Origin: Methanofollis formosanus
Lineage (GTDB): Archaea; Halobacteriota; Methanomicrobia; Methanomicrobiales; Methanofollaceae
Length of the DNA: 64,000 nucleotides
NCBI RefSeq assembly: GCF_019633745.1
Contig: NZ_CP037968.1
Location: 2,548,789-2,612,788 of the forward strand
Direction: 5' to 3'
Part shown: one piece after another, positions 7,971 to 17,227 of the stretch
Layout: every line of letters begins with the position of its first letter
How positions within the stretch are numbered: position 1 is the first letter of the stretch
Notes under the pieces: model-generated
Database searches by the model: none
What the model saw: only the letters and a program-made list of their open reading frames with translations
What the model was told of the DNA's origin: nothing
Position numbers and translations under genes: made by a program

Positions 7971-10790
7971 TTACTTCTTTGTTTTGCGTTCTGTCGATAT
8001 AGATGCCACGTAGTCCCTGATCTTCTCGACGGCGATCCCTGATTTTTCGGCGGCTTCTTTTGGGTCGGCGACGGCGAGGGAGGCGGCGTCGGTGATCCCG
8101 GCGAGGTAGAGTTTCTCGATCGTCGCTTCGCCGATGCCGGGCACCTGGAGGAGTTCCTTCTTCCCGCTATCGAGTTTTTTCTGGGTGATCTTCTCGGGAG
8201 GTTCCCGGCCGAGCGCTTCGCAGGCGGTCTGGGCGTGTTTCCAGACCGTCTCCACCCGCACCCCGCTGACCGCGCTGATGTAGGCCGGGTGGAAGGCGGC
8301 GAAGTCTTCGGGCCCTGCGATCCCGGCGGCGACGTATTTCTTGACGCTGACCGCCGGCAGACCGGCCTCTTTCAGCCGCTGTTCGCTGCTGACGGCCCGT
8401 GCCCTGGCGAGGAGGTTTCCGGTCTCCTCGTCTGAGAGCCCGGCCTTTTTGAGGAGCGCGGGTTTAGCCCCGCCCAGGGCCTGGATGTCGTCGATGCCGG
8501 CTTCGATCAGCTGCTTTGCGATCTTCGCATGGCTCCGGCGGCGGCGCGGCGGGACCTCGGCGCGGATGAACTTTTTCATCTCGGACCGCCGGCGGAGGAG
8601 GTCGAGGACGTCGTTCGCCTCGGCGACCAGGGTCTCCGCCGTCTTCGCCCCGATCCCGAGCCGTCCGGCCAGGCCCTCAGGCGCCATCTTTGCGATGTCT
8701 GGCACCGTGTAGATGTGGCGGGCCTGGAGTTCGGCGAGGAGGCCGGCGGTCATCGAGGGCATCATGCGCAGGGTCTCGGCATTGGACTCGATGTGCGAGC
8801 AGAGAGGACAGCCGATGTCCCAGGGCCGGGCGCCTTTTCGGATCAGCCTGACATGGCTGAGACCGTGTTTTTCGCAGACCTTCTCGACGCGGATGGCCTT
8901 GCCCCACATGACGCCGGGGAGGCTGATGTTGAAGGTGCACTCAGGGTACCCCGAACACCCGATGAACTGCGATGACCCGTGGGCCTGGCGGAGCTGGAGG
9001 TTCTTGCCGCAGACCGGGCAGGGACCGATGGTCCGCTCTGCAACGGTGCGGTCGATGATCTCTTCACCGATCTGTTCTTCATTCGCTTCGAGGTCGTCGA
9101 AGACCGAGTGGAGCATCCCTCTGGACTCGTTGACGACATCTTCCCGGCTCTTTTTGCGCTCTTTGATCTGCTGCATATGGGTCTCGAGCGTCCGGGTCAT
9201 GTCGGGCCTGGTGATGGTGTCGGCATGGGCCTCCAGCGACTCGATCACCGCCCGCCCCACCAGGGTGGGGCGCAGGGGGCCGTCCTGCACGTACCGGCGG
9301 GAGATGAGTTTCTGGATCACCTCGTGGCGGGTACTCTTGGTGCCGAGGCCGAGTTCTTCCATCGTCTGGATGAGCCGGCTCTGGGTGTAGCGCGGCGAGG
9401 GCTGGGTCTCCTTCTCTTCGAGGTCGACCGAGAGGATGGGAAGACGTTCGCCGACCGTGCAGACCGGGATGATCCGTTCGGCCGCCTTGCTGTACGGGTA
9501 GACCCGCCGCCACCCGTCCTCTTTCAACCGGCCGCCGGTGGCGGTGTACGGTTCGCCGCCGGCGTCGAAGTTCACCTTCATGGTGGCCCACTCGGCGTCG
9601 GGGGAGAGGGTGGCAAGGAACCGTCTCACCACGAGTTCGTAGAGTTTCCACCGGTCTTCGCCGAGCTGTTCCCTCGTCGCCGCGCCGGTCGGGTGGATCG
9701 GCGGGTGGTCGGTGCTCGACTTCTTGCCCCGCGTCGGCGTCGGCCGCCGGTGCTTCTCGACCCACCGCGTCTCGGTGGCGAAGGGCGTCTTGACAAGCAT
9801 CCTGAGCACTTCGTCCAGGTCGAGGGTGGCCGGGTAGACGGTGTTGTCGGTCCTGGGGTACGAGATGAACCCGTTCATGTACAGGTCTTCGGCGATCCGC
9901 ATCGCGTTCGCCGCGGAGATCCCGAGTCTCCCGGCGGCGACGAGAAGAGCGGTCGTGTCGAAGGGCGTCGGGGCCCGGTCGTGTTTGACCCCCTCTTTCA
10001 CGTCGGTGACGGTGAGCGGATCTTTTGTCCGTTCTTTTGCGCCGAAGGCCTCGGCGCGGTCGGTGAACCGCCCCGCGGTGTGGCGGAGTTCGAGAGGGGT
10101 GTGGTCCTTCTCGGTCTGGAGGGTGAGCATCCAGTACGGCTCGGGGACGAACTTCTCGATCTCTCGCTCGCGGTCGACGATCATTGCGAGCGTCGGGCTC
10201 TGGACCCGTCCGACCGAGAGAATATTTGCCCCGCCGCGCCGTGCGGCGATGGAGATGAACCTGGTGAGGGAGGCGCCCCAGACCAGGTCGATGATCTGGC
10301 GCGACTCGCCGGCCGCGGCCAGGGCGAAGTCGAGTTCGGTCGGTTCGGCAAAGGCCCGCCTGATCTCCTGCGGGGTAATGGCCGAGAACCTGGCCCTCAG
10401 GATCGGCACCTTCGCGTTGACCGCCTGCACCAGTTCCAGGGCCTCCTTGCCGATCAGTTCTCCCTCGGTATCGAAATCGGTGGCGATGATGACCTGGTCG
10501 GCCTTCTTCGCGAGTTTCTGGAGGAGCGCGACGATCTTCTTCTCGGTCGGGCGTTTGAGGGTGCCGGCGTCGATGAGGCTCCGGGGAGGTCGTTCGGCAG
10601 AGCGCCAGTTGGCGTAACCTGGTTCGAAGTCGACCTCGACGACGTGCCCCTTCAGCCCGACGACGACGGTGTCGCCGAAGGAGTAGGTGTCGACCCCCCC
10701 CTCCTTCTTCGTGGCGACCTTCTTCTCTTCCGCCAGGATGGCGGCGACCCGCCGCGCCGAGATGTTCTTCTCTGCGACGATGAGGCGCAC
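7971..10790 (-). CDS. topA: DNA topoisomerase I (type IA)
   Basis: 939 residues from a GTG start 3 bases after gatB. It relaxes negative supercoils through a 5'-phosphotyrosine intermediate. The Toprim domain opens the protein (RLIVAEKN; ATDFDTEGELIG with the metal-binding acidic residues at about 104-112). The cleavage Tyr is Tyr311 in GFISYPRTDN. SVGRVQSPTL at about 192-200 is typical. At about 600-700 two Cys-rich zinc ribbons follow (CPVCGKN...CSGYPEC and CEKHG...CPLC). The last 200 residues hold helix-hairpin-helix repeats (LQVPGIGEATIEKLYLAGI and similar), which archaeal enzymes often add. Fourth gene of the gatC-thrS operon. Confidence 0.95.
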   Translation of the reverse strand: MRLIVAEKNISARRVAAILAEEKKVATKKEGGVDTYSFGDTVVVGLKGHVVEVDFEPGYANWRSAERPPRSLIDAGTLKRPTEKKIVALLQKLAKKADQVIIATDFDTEGELIGKEALELVQAVNAKVPILRARFSAITPQEIRRAFAEPTELDFALAAAGESRQIIDLVWGASLTRFISIAARRGGANILSVGRVQSPTLAMIVDREREIEKFVPEPYWMLTLQTEKDHTPLELRHTAGRFTDRAEAFGAKERTKDPLTVTDVKEGVKHDRAPTPFDTTALLVAAGRLGISAANAMRIAEDLYMNGFISYPRTDNTVYPATLDLDEVLRMLVKTPFATETRWVEKHRRPTPTRGKKSSTDHPPIHPTGAATREQLGEDRWKLYELVVRRFLATLSPDAEWATMKVNFDAGGEPYTATGGRLKEDGWRRVYPYSKAAERIIPVCTVGERLPILSVDLEEKETQPSPRYTQSRLIQTMEELGLGTKSTRHEVIQKLISRRYVQDGPLRPTLVGRAVIESLEAHADTITRPDMTRTLETHMQQIKERKKSREDVVNESRGMLHSVFDDLEANEEQIGEEIIDRTVAERTIGPCPVCGKNLQLRQAHGSSQFIGCSGYPECTFNISLPGVMWGKAIRVEKVCEKHGLSHVRLIRKGARPWDIGCPLCSHIESNAETLRMMPSMTAGLLAELQARHIYTVPDIAKMAPEGLAGRLGIGAKTAETLVAEANDVLDLLRRRSEMKKFIRAEVPPRRRRSHAKIAKQLIEAGIDDIQALGGAKPALLKKAGLSDEETGNLLARARAVSSEQRLKEAGLPAVSVKKYVAAGIAGPEDFAAFHPAYISAVSGVRVETVWKHAQTACEALGREPPEKITQKKLDSGKKELLQVPGIGEATIEKLYLAGITDAASLAVADPKEAAEKSGIAVEKIRDYVASISTERKTKK

Positions 10791-10793
10791 GGC

Positions 10794-12236
10794 CTATGAC
10801 CCCTCCTCAGAAGAGAGACGGGCCGCGATCATCGGTGTGATCTCTCTGGGGTCGGCCTTGCCCCTGGTCTTCTTCATCACCTGTCCGAGCAGGAAGTTGA
10901 GTGCGGAGGTCTTGCCGGCATGGTAGTCGGCGACCGCCTGTTCGTTCTCGGCGATCACCTCGTCGACGACTGCGGCGAAGGCCGAGGCGTCGCTTTTGCC
11001 CAGGTTCTGCTCTTTGACGTACGCGGAGGGCATCGCCGGGCTCCGGCCTTCGAGGACGGCGTCGAGGAGTTTTCTGAGCACCTCGACGGCGACGCGGTCG
11101 GTGACTTCGCCCGAACCGGCGAGGTTGACCAGGTCGGCGAAGTGGTCGAGGGGCACCGTCGCGACCGCCATGTCCCTATAGTTCAGTTCGCCCAGCAGGG
11201 TGTCCGCGGTCCAGGTGGCCGCGAGCGCCGGGTCGGCCTTTGCGGCCAGGGCCTCGTAGAACTCGGCGAGACGGAGGTCGCCGGTGAGCGTCCTCGCGTG
11301 GTTGAGGGAGAGGCCGTACTGCCGCATGAACCGGTCGCGCCGTGCGTCCGGGAGCTCGGGAAGGGCGATCCCCGCAACCCAGTCCCGCACCCGCAGCGGG
11401 CGGAGGTCGGGTTCGGGGAAGTAGCGGTAGTCGGTCTCGGTCTCCTTGGACCTGGCCGAGGTGGTGATCCCGCGTCCTTCCTGAAAGTGCCTGGTCTCGC
11501 GCTCGACGCGGGCGCCCCGGCGGATCTGGCTCTTCTGTCTGGTGATCTCGAAGGTGAGCGCCTTCTCCACGCCTTTGTACGAGGTGATGTTCTTCACTTC
11601 GACCCGCTCCGAACCCTTGATGGAGATGTTGGCGTCCACACGGAGCGCACCCTCGCGCTCGCCGTCGAAGATGCCGAGGTACTCCAGGGTGGCCCTGAGT
11701 TTGTTGAGGAACCGCCGCGCTTCCTTCGGTGACCTGAGGTCGGGCTCGGTGACGATCTCGATGAGCGGGATCCCGCTCCGGTTGTAGTCGACGAGAGTGT
11801 ACCTGGCCCTGCCGGCCCCACCCATGTGCACGAGTTTGCCGGGATCCTCTTCGAGGTGGATCCTGGTGATCCGCACTTTCTTCTCCTTGCCCTCGTCGTC
11901 CTCGATCTCAAGGATGCCCCGCTCGGCAAGCGGCCGGTCATACATCGTGATCTGGTAGCCCTTCGGGAGGTCGGGGTAGAAGTAGTTCTTCCTGGCAAAC
12001 TCCGACTCTTCCAGGACTTCGAGGTTGAGGGCCCTGGCGACCCTGAGGGCATACTCGATGGCCTTTTTGTTGACCATCGGCATCGAGCCCGGCAGGCCGA
12101 TGCAGACCGGGCAGACGTGGGTGTTCGGGCCGTCCTCTTTGTAGTCGGTCGAACAGCCGCAGAAGAGTTTGGTCTGCGTGTTCAACTGGCAGTGGATCTC
12201 GAGCCCGATGATGACGTCGGTGTGCTGTGCGCTCAT
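10794..12236 (-). CDS. gatB: Asp/Glu-tRNA amidotransferase subunit B
   Basis: 480 residues. GatB is the kinase and amidating subunit of GatCAB, which turns Asp-tRNA-Asn (and in some organisms Glu-tRNA-Gln) into the amide form; archaea usually use GatDE for Gln, so Asn-tRNA is the likely product here. The start [18 protein letters not shown] and the zinc site CGCSTDY...THVCPVC are diagnostic, followed by [16 protein letters not shown] and [14 protein letters not shown]-terminal YqeY-like tail domain (about 330-480) binds tRNA. The ATG overlaps the gatA stop in ATGA. The frame is open further upstream, but that part overlaps gatA and lacks homology. Confidence 0.96.
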   Translation of the reverse strand: MSAQHTDVIIGLEIHCQLNTQTKLFCGCSTDYKEDGPNTHVCPVCIGLPGSMPMVNKKAIEYALRVARALNLEVLEESEFARKNYFYPDLPKGYQITMYDRPLAERGILEIEDDEGKEKKVRITRIHLEEDPGKLVHMGGAGRARYTLVDYNRSGIPLIEIVTEPDLRSPKEARRFLNKLRATLEYLGIFDGEREGALRVDANISIKGSERVEVKNITSYKGVEKALTFEITRQKSQIRRGARVERETRHFQEGRGITTSARSKETETDYRYFPEPDLRPLRVRDWVAGIALPELPDARRDRFMRQYGLSLNHARTLTGDLRLAEFYEALAAKADPALAATWTADTLLGELNYRDMAVATVPLDHFADLVNLAGSGEVTDRVAVEVLRKLLDAVLEGRSPAMPSAYVKEQNLGKSDASAFAAVVDEVIAENEQAVADYHAGKTSALNFLLGQVMKKTRGKADPREITPMIAARLSSEEGS

Positions 12237-13531
12237 GCCCGCACCTCCTCGAAGGCGGCGGCGGCATCGATGATCCGCTCCTCCCCGAAGTGTGGTCCGA
12301 TGAGTTGCAGCCCGACCGGAAGACCGTCGACGGTGCCGCAGGGCACCGAGATCGCCGGCACGCCGGCGAGGTTGGCCGGGACGGTGAGGATGTCGGCGAG
12401 GTACATCGAGAGCGGGTCGCTCTTCTCGCCGAGTTTGAAGGCGGTCGTCGGCATGGTGGGGCCGGCGACGACGTCGACGTCGGCGAAGAGGCGGGCAAAG
12501 TCCTCTCTCACGTTCTTCCTGGCCGCCTGGGCCTTGCCATAGTATTTGCCGTAGTACCCGGCGGAGAGGGCGAAGGTTCCGAGCATGATCCGCCGGCGGA
12601 CCTCGGCGCCGAAGCCTTCTTTGCGGTGGTCCTGGTAGGCGTCGTGCCAGGAGCGGATGGTGTCCGCGCCCGGGCCGTACCTGACGCCGTCGAAACGGGC
12701 CAGGTTCGAGGAGGCCTCGCAGGTGCAGGTGACGTAGTACGCGGCGAGTGCGTACTGCATGCTCGGCATCGTGCACTCGACGACCTCGGCGCCGAGTTCG
12801 GTGAACGTCTCGATGGCCGCCCGCACCTCTGCGGCGACGGCGGGGTCGACGCCCTTGCCGAAGAACTCGGCCGGGACACCGATCCGCAGGCCCTTCACCT
12901 CAGGGGCCGGGGTGTGGTCGTACGGGCGGTCGAGGGAAGTGGCGTCGCGGGGGTCGTGGCCGGCGATGGCCGAGAAGAGCCGCGAAACGTCCCCGACGGT
13001 CCGCCCCATCGGGCCGACGCCTTCGAGCGAGTTGGCGTAGGCGATGAGCCCGTACCGGGAGGTCCGGCCGTAGGTGGGTTTGAGCCCGACGATGCCGCAG
13101 AAGGCGGCCGGGCACCGGATCGAGCCGCCGGTGTCGGTGCCGAGGGCCATGTCGACGAGGCCGCCGGCGATGGCCGCGGCGCTCCCGCCTGAAGACCCGC
13201 CCGGCACTCTGCTCACGTCGACCGGGTTGGTGGTCGGGCCGTAGGCGCTCGACTCGGTGGTGGTCCCCATCCCGAACTCGTCCATGTTGGTCTTGCCGAC
13301 GATGGCGGCCCCGGCCTCCCTGAGGAGGGTGACGACGTGGGCGTCGTACGGCGGGACGTAGCCCTTGAGGATCGCCGAGCCGCAGGTGGTCTGAATCCCG
13401 GCGGTGGAGATGTTGTCTTTGACGGCGACCCTGACCCCGGCAAGGGGTCCGTCGTCCCGGTGCTCGGCCTTCCGGCAGAGGGTGACGAAGGCGTTCCAGC
13501 GGTCTTCGGCGTCGAAGGTGACGACTCCCAT
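12233..13531 (-). CDS. gatA: Asp/Glu-tRNA amidotransferase subunit A
   Basis: 432 residues, slightly shorter than most GatA proteins (about 480) because the N-terminus is brief. It releases ammonia from glutamine for GatB. The amidase Ser-cisSer-Lys triad is visible: Lys in VAVKDNI (about 39), cis-Ser in the [12 protein letters not shown] loop and nucleophile Ser in [12 protein letters not shown]. The [18 protein letters not shown] segment is typical. It starts right after gatC stops, and its own stop overlaps gatB. Together the three genes form the complete complex. Confidence 0.95.
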   Translation of the reverse strand: MGVVTFDAEDRWNAFVTLCRKAEHRDDGPLAGVRVAVKDNISTAGIQTTCGSAILKGYVPPYDAHVVTLLREAGAAIVGKTNMDEFGMGTTTESSAYGPTTNPVDVSRVPGGSSGGSAAAIAGGLVDMALGTDTGGSIRCPAAFCGIVGLKPTYGRTSRYGLIAYANSLEGVGPMGRTVGDVSRLFSAIAGHDPRDATSLDRPYDHTPAPEVKGLRIGVPAEFFGKGVDPAVAAEVRAAIETFTELGAEVVECTMPSMQYALAAYYVTCTCEASSNLARFDGVRYGPGADTIRSWHDAYQDHRKEGFGAEVRRRIMLGTFALSAGYYGKYYGKAQAARKNVREDFARLFADVDVVAGPTMPTTAFKLGEKSDPLSMYLADILTVPANLAGVPAISVPCGTVDGLPVGLQLIGPHFGEERIIDAAAAFEEVRA

Positions 13532-13804
13532 TTAGAGCACCACCCGCGGGGCCTTGATGTACCCGTCTTCCGACTCGGCGGCACCCTTCACGACGTCGTC
13601 GAGGGGGAGGGAGGCGACGATGTCGTCGTCTCTGAAGACATTGGTCGTCCCGGCCTCAGGTCTTTCACCGGCCTCCACCTGGTCGAGGAGGTCGAAATAT
13701 TCCAGGATTGCGTTGAACTGTCCGGTGAACTCGGCGAGTTCTTCGTTTGATATCCCGATATCTGCGAGTATTGCGATATGTGCTACCTCAGTTTCAGAAA
13801 CCAT
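13532..13804 (-). CDS. gatC: Asp/Glu-tRNA amidotransferase subunit C
   Basis: 90 residues. GatC is the small belt subunit that stabilises GatA-GatB. The start MVSETEVAHIAILADIGIS and the later FNAILEYFDLLDQV and TNVFRDD segments match the family. I chose the ATG at 13804 because a TATA box lies about 45 bases upstream; a TTG further upstream at 13906 would sit ahead of that promoter. First gene of the eight-gene operon running down to thrS. Confidence 0.93.
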   Translation of the reverse strand: MVSETEVAHIAILADIGISNEELAEFTGQFNAILEYFDLLDQVEAGERPEAGTTNVFRDDDIVASLPLDDVVKGAAESEDGYIKAPRVVL

Positions 13805-13845
13805 GCATGTCCCTACCCATGTCAGATAAGTACCCTTGTACCGAC

Positions 13846-13856
13846 TTTTTATAACC
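13846..13856 (-). promoter_or_regulatory. TATA box of the gatC-thrS operon
   Basis: The minus strand reads GGTTATAAAAAG, a near-perfect archaeal TATA box, here 42-52 bases ahead of the gatC ATG. Transcription would start near 13822, giving a leader of about 20 bases. It is the only strong promoter seen for the whole operon. Confidence 0.7.
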
Positions 13857-14385
13857 ATTATGATACGGCCAGCAGCTGAATTTTGTTTTCGTACAGGGAA
13901 AAACAAATACGTTCCAGCCGATATTTCTCTTTTCCTCTGAAGGGTGAATCTCGCATGGCAATAAAAGTGCCCGATATGCTAAGGGTCGGGGGGGCGCTGC
14001 ATGATCCGGAGATATGGATGGATTTGGTGAGTTTATGAGAACCGTCCGGACCGATCGCTCCACGGCGGGCGGACCGCCTTCAGGTCGCCCCCGCGCAAAA
14101 GAGGGGGTCTGAGATCGGCACCCGGCATAAGGGATCGAGCGATTGCGATCCCGGTTCAGTCGATTTGATCTTTCATGAGAGAAGAACGAGTGAAGTAGAT
14201 TCCGGGACTGGCGGTCTGGGACGCCTCGAGATGTCTCTTGCAGCAAACTCTTCTGTTTTACAGCCGTTTGCAGCAGTTTGCGGAAGGTGCCGCCACTCAA
14301 CGGACGGCTCGGTGGAGGTTGATCGGATTTTTCTCTGCCAGACGTCGAGATCACCGGATCTGTTACAACATTTCGGGTTTCGCAC

Positions 14386-14440
14386 ACACCCGCCCACCCG
14401 CAGACCCATGAGTACCCCGGCTACCGGGTGGGTGTGGGTT
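14386..14440. other. Strong GC-rich hairpin in gene-free stretch
   Basis: CACCCGCCCACCCG at the left pairs with CGGGTGGGTGTGGG at the right around a loop of roughly 20-25 bases. It lies in a gene-free stretch of about 800 bases (13857-14660) between the gatC promoter and repeat array B. No promoter or start is convincing nearby. It could be a structured RNA or a terminator-like element; the sequence alone does not decide. Confidence 0.5.
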
Positions 14441-14452
14441 TTGCTGGAATAT

Positions 14453-14494
14453 AGTACTAAGAGAGAGACGCGTCTCTCTATCTGTACTAGTACT
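14453..14494. other. Interrupted palindrome around AGAGAGACG/CGTCTCTCT
   Basis: An 18-base perfect palindrome (14462-14479, AGAGAGACG followed by CGTCTCTCT) is flanked by AGTACTA at 14453 and its inverted copy TAGTACT at 14488. Together they can fold into one long stem or act as a two-fold-symmetric protein site. It is 12 bases after the neighbouring GC-rich hairpin and is unlike the repeat units of array B. Confidence 0.6.
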
Positions 14495-14659
14495 GTAAGA
14501 TCGAACTCCTCTCCTCGCCGTTTGATCTTCGCGGCACCTGCTGAAATTCTGCTGAAAACCTGCTGCAATGGTGTAAGGGTCGTCGGCGATCCTGACTGCC
14601 GTCCCCATCGAGAGATCTGTCCTTGCCGTCCCTCGCTTTCTCTTCTCGCGAGACGGCAT

Positions 14660-15912
14660 GACTGATCCGGTGAAGGTGGGACGGCATGTTCGGATCATGA
14701 CACCGTCCCCGCTATCATGACCCCGAAGATTGGAGCGGGACAGGAGAGAGTGCACCAACTCGTGCCGTTCCCCATCCTATCTTCTCGCGAAGTACCAGAA
14801 AAGATCCAGTGATGAGGGAACGGTATGTCTGGATCATGACACCGTCCTGTATTCATGACCCCGAGGATAGAACCGGGACGGGAGAGAGTGCACCAACTCG
14901 TGCCGTTCCCCGTTCTATCTTCTCGCGAGACAGCAGAACAGATCCGATGAGGAGGAACGGCACATTCTGATCGTCACGCCGTCCTGCTATCATGACCCCG
15001 AAGATTGGAGCGGGACGGGAGCGAGTGCACCAACTCGTGCCGTTCCCTGTCCTATCTTCTCGTGAGATGGCAGAACAGATCCGATGAGGAGGAACGGAAG
15101 ATTCTGATCACCACGCTGTCCCGCTATCATGACCCCGAGGATAGAACCGGGACGGGAGAGAGTGCACCAACTCGTGCCGTTCCCCGTCCTATCTTCTCGC
15201 GAGACGGCAGAACAGATCCGATGAGGAGGAACGGCACATTCTGATCGTCACGCCGTCCTGCTTTCATGACCCCCAGGATAGGGGCGGGACGGGAGCGAGC
15301 CGATCATTATTCAGTAGGATCACGCACCCCATGCCGTCCCGACCTATCTTCTCGCGAGACGGCAGAACGATCCGGTGAAGGTGGGACGGCATGTCTGGAT
15401 CAGAACGCCATCTCATCTTCATGACCCCCAGGATAGGAGCGGGACGGGGGCGAGCCGATCATGATTCAGTGGGATCACGCGTCACGCCGTCCCCCGTCCT
15501 ATCTTCTCGCGAGACGGCGGAACGATCCGGTGAAGATGGGACGGCATGTCTGGATCAGAACGCCGTCTCGTCTTCATGACCCCGAAGATTGGACCAGGAC
15601 GGAAGAGTGACGATCATTCCTCAGCGGGATCACCTTGCTGTGTGTCGTCCCTCGCCTATCCTCTCGCGAAACGGGGGATGGTTCTCCGATGAGGGGACGG
15701 CACATTCTGATCGTCACGCCGTCCCGTTCTCATGACCCCGAAGATAGAACCAGGGCGAGGGAGGCCCGTCCTATCCTCACGCGAAATGGCAGGACAGATC
15801 ATGTGGGGAGGGACGGCACATTGATCGCCATACCCCCCCTCATCCCGGCCTCGATGATTGGACCAGGACGGAAGAGTGACGATCATTCCTCGGCGGGATC
15901 ACACCGCCCCCC
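14660..15912 (-). repeat. Repeat array B: about nine units, 137- and 155-base forms
   Basis: Same unit as arrays A and C but in reverse orientation. The marker word CATGACCCC occurs at 14716, 14854, 14991, 15128, 15265, 15420, 15575 and 15731, with a decayed ninth copy near 15850. Spacings are 138, 137, 137, 137, 155, 155 and 156. The short units carry GAGAGAGTGCACCAACTCGT in place of the longer GATCA...GGATCACGC segment of the long units. Every unit holds CTATCTTCTCGCGAGAC or a close variant. No consistent reading frame runs through the copies. Confidence 0.85.
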
Positions 15913-15913
15913 G

Positions 15914-15925
15914 ACAAAAAAAACC
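15914..15925 (-). terminator. T-run terminator after asparagine synthetase-like gene
   Basis: On the minus strand GGTTTTTTTTGTCGG, an eight-T run about 40 bases after the stop at 15964, just before array B. Poly-T is the usual archaeal termination signal. Confidence 0.55.
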
Positions 15926-15963
15926 ATCACGAAAATTTCTACAGAGCCGAAACTCCGTTCAAT

Positions 15964-16986
15964 TCAGCGTTCCTCTTCGCCCAGCATCTGCAGGTAGTCG
16001 GCGACACGGCGATAACCCTGGCGACGTGCGAGTTTCTGGACCGTCTTCCAGATCCCGCTGCCGTACTGCATCGCTTTCTTCTCTGCCGCGGCGAACTCGG
16101 GGGGAATGTGCCGTTCCGCGACTGTTCGCAGAGGCCGTTTGCGCACGCCTCCCTCGATGAGGGAGGGCGGGGGAAAGGCGCGGGCCGCCGCCACCACGCG
16201 CAGGTCGAGGTACGGGGGCGAGAATGCAGTACCATAAGAGGAGGCCACCGCCCGGTCCCTGGCCACCTGGCGGGGAAGGTCGAGACGGTCGCGTTCGAGT
16301 TCTGCGGCGAGGTCCGGGCTTTCCAGGTACCGTGCGTACCCGCCGAAGAGTTCGTCGGCGCCTTGGCCGGTGAGCACCCGGCGGTACCCGTGGTCCCGCG
16401 CCCACCTCGCGACGAAGACCTCGGTCGCGGCGATGGAGGCGTCGACGGGGTTGGGGGCGTCGAGGAGACCGACGCCCTCACGAAGTGCCTCTTCGACCTC
16501 GGGCACGGTGACGGTCACGGCCTCGCACTCGAGCCCGCAGGCCGCGGCGAGGTCGAGGGCCAGGCGGTGGTCGTGGGAGTCCTCGAACCCGACGACAACG
16601 GCCGGTCTCTCTGCGAGGGCGGCGACGAGCGCCGAGTCCACCCCGCCGGAGAGGGCTACGGCGGTGTCGTCGGTCGCCCTGAGTCCGACGGCGGTGACGA
16701 TTGCGGCCTCCAGGTCGCCGGCCTGGTGGTCCGGGCCGACGGTGCCGACGAACTCGCCGGCGCGGGTGAGCATGCCGGCCGGTGCGGGGCCGTCCCTGAT
16801 CCCGAAGCGGTCCCGCGCCGCCCACTCGCCGTACCTCAGGAAAAACTCCCCCCCGAAGCGGGCGGGGGCGAGGGGGTCGCCGCCGACGGCCGCCCGTACC
16901 TCCTCTTCAGAGAGGCGGCGGCCGTCAATCTCCACCCATCCGTCGAGATAAAAGTCGGCCTTGCCGTCCGCGCCTGTGCTGCTCAT
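15964..16986 (-). CDS. Asparagine synthetase-like protein without glutaminase domain
   Basis: 340 residues. The C-terminal part is an AsnB-type synthetase domain with the ATP-pyrophosphatase loop ALSGGVDSALVAAL at about 113-126, and VLTGQGADELFGGY at about 204-217. The N-terminal 95 residues are too short for the class II glutaminase domain (about 190 residues in AsnB), and there is no Cys after the initiator Met, which is the glutaminase nucleophile. It may use free ammonia or an outside amidotransferase, or adenylate another carboxylate. The start MSSTGADGK has no clear ribosome site. Single-gene unit. Related short proteins occur in other methanogens, but their substrate is not established. 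Confidence 0.75.
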   Translation of the reverse strand: MSSTGADGKADFYLDGWVEIDGRRLSEEEVRAAVGGDPLAPARFGGEFFLRYGEWAARDRFGIRDGPAPAGMLTRAGEFVGTVGPDHQAGDLEAAIVTAVGLRATDDTAVALSGGVDSALVAALAERPAVVVGFEDSHDHRLALDLAAACGLECEAVTVTVPEVEEALREGVGLLDAPNPVDASIAATEVFVARWARDHGYRRVLTGQGADELFGGYARYLESPDLAAELERDRLDLPRQVARDRAVASSYGTAFSPPYLDLRVVAAARAFPPPSLIEGGVRKRPLRTVAERHIPPEFAAAEKKAMQYGSGIWKTVQKLARRQGYRRVADYLQMLGEEER

Positions 16987-17215
16987 TGTGGGTAGGTTTG
17001 GTGCCGACCGATATGATACCCGCGGATGAGGAGAAGGCCGGTCTGTCTCTCCCCGAGTGGTACGTTATCTCTCCAATATCGAACCTGTAGAACTCCTTGA
17101 TCACGCTCTTCACGAGGGAACAGTGGGAGGAACTCCACTCAGTCGCCGCCCCGGCACCTCCGGATGGCGATAGGGCTGGGAAGGCAGAGGGAGCAGGAAA
17201 TACCGGGATGCCCTC

Positions 17216-17226
17216 CCCAAAAAAGA
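17216..17226 (-). terminator. T-run terminator after PAS sensor gene
   Basis: On the minus strand ATCTTTTTTGGGGAGGG, six Ts beginning a few bases beyond the stop of the gene at 17228. About 240 bases to the next gene hold no other recognisable feature apart from a fragment resembling the repeat families (GATGGCGATAGGG near 17164). Confidence 0.5.
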
Positions 17227-17227
17227 T

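Noticed and set aside
8979-10799. 606-codon open frame on the plus strand opposite topA
   Set aside because: It is the antisense shadow of a well-supported gene in GC-rich DNA; no domain is recognisable and codon pattern fits topA.
14040-14170. tRNA-like segment (CCCGGTTCAGTCG)
   Set aside because: The T-loop-like word is not followed by a pairing acceptor stem, and no D-arm or anticodon arm can be drawn.
14165-14758. Genes of 130-166 codons between gatC and array B
   Set aside because: Overlapping frames on both strands run across strong hairpins; no ribosome sites or domain features.
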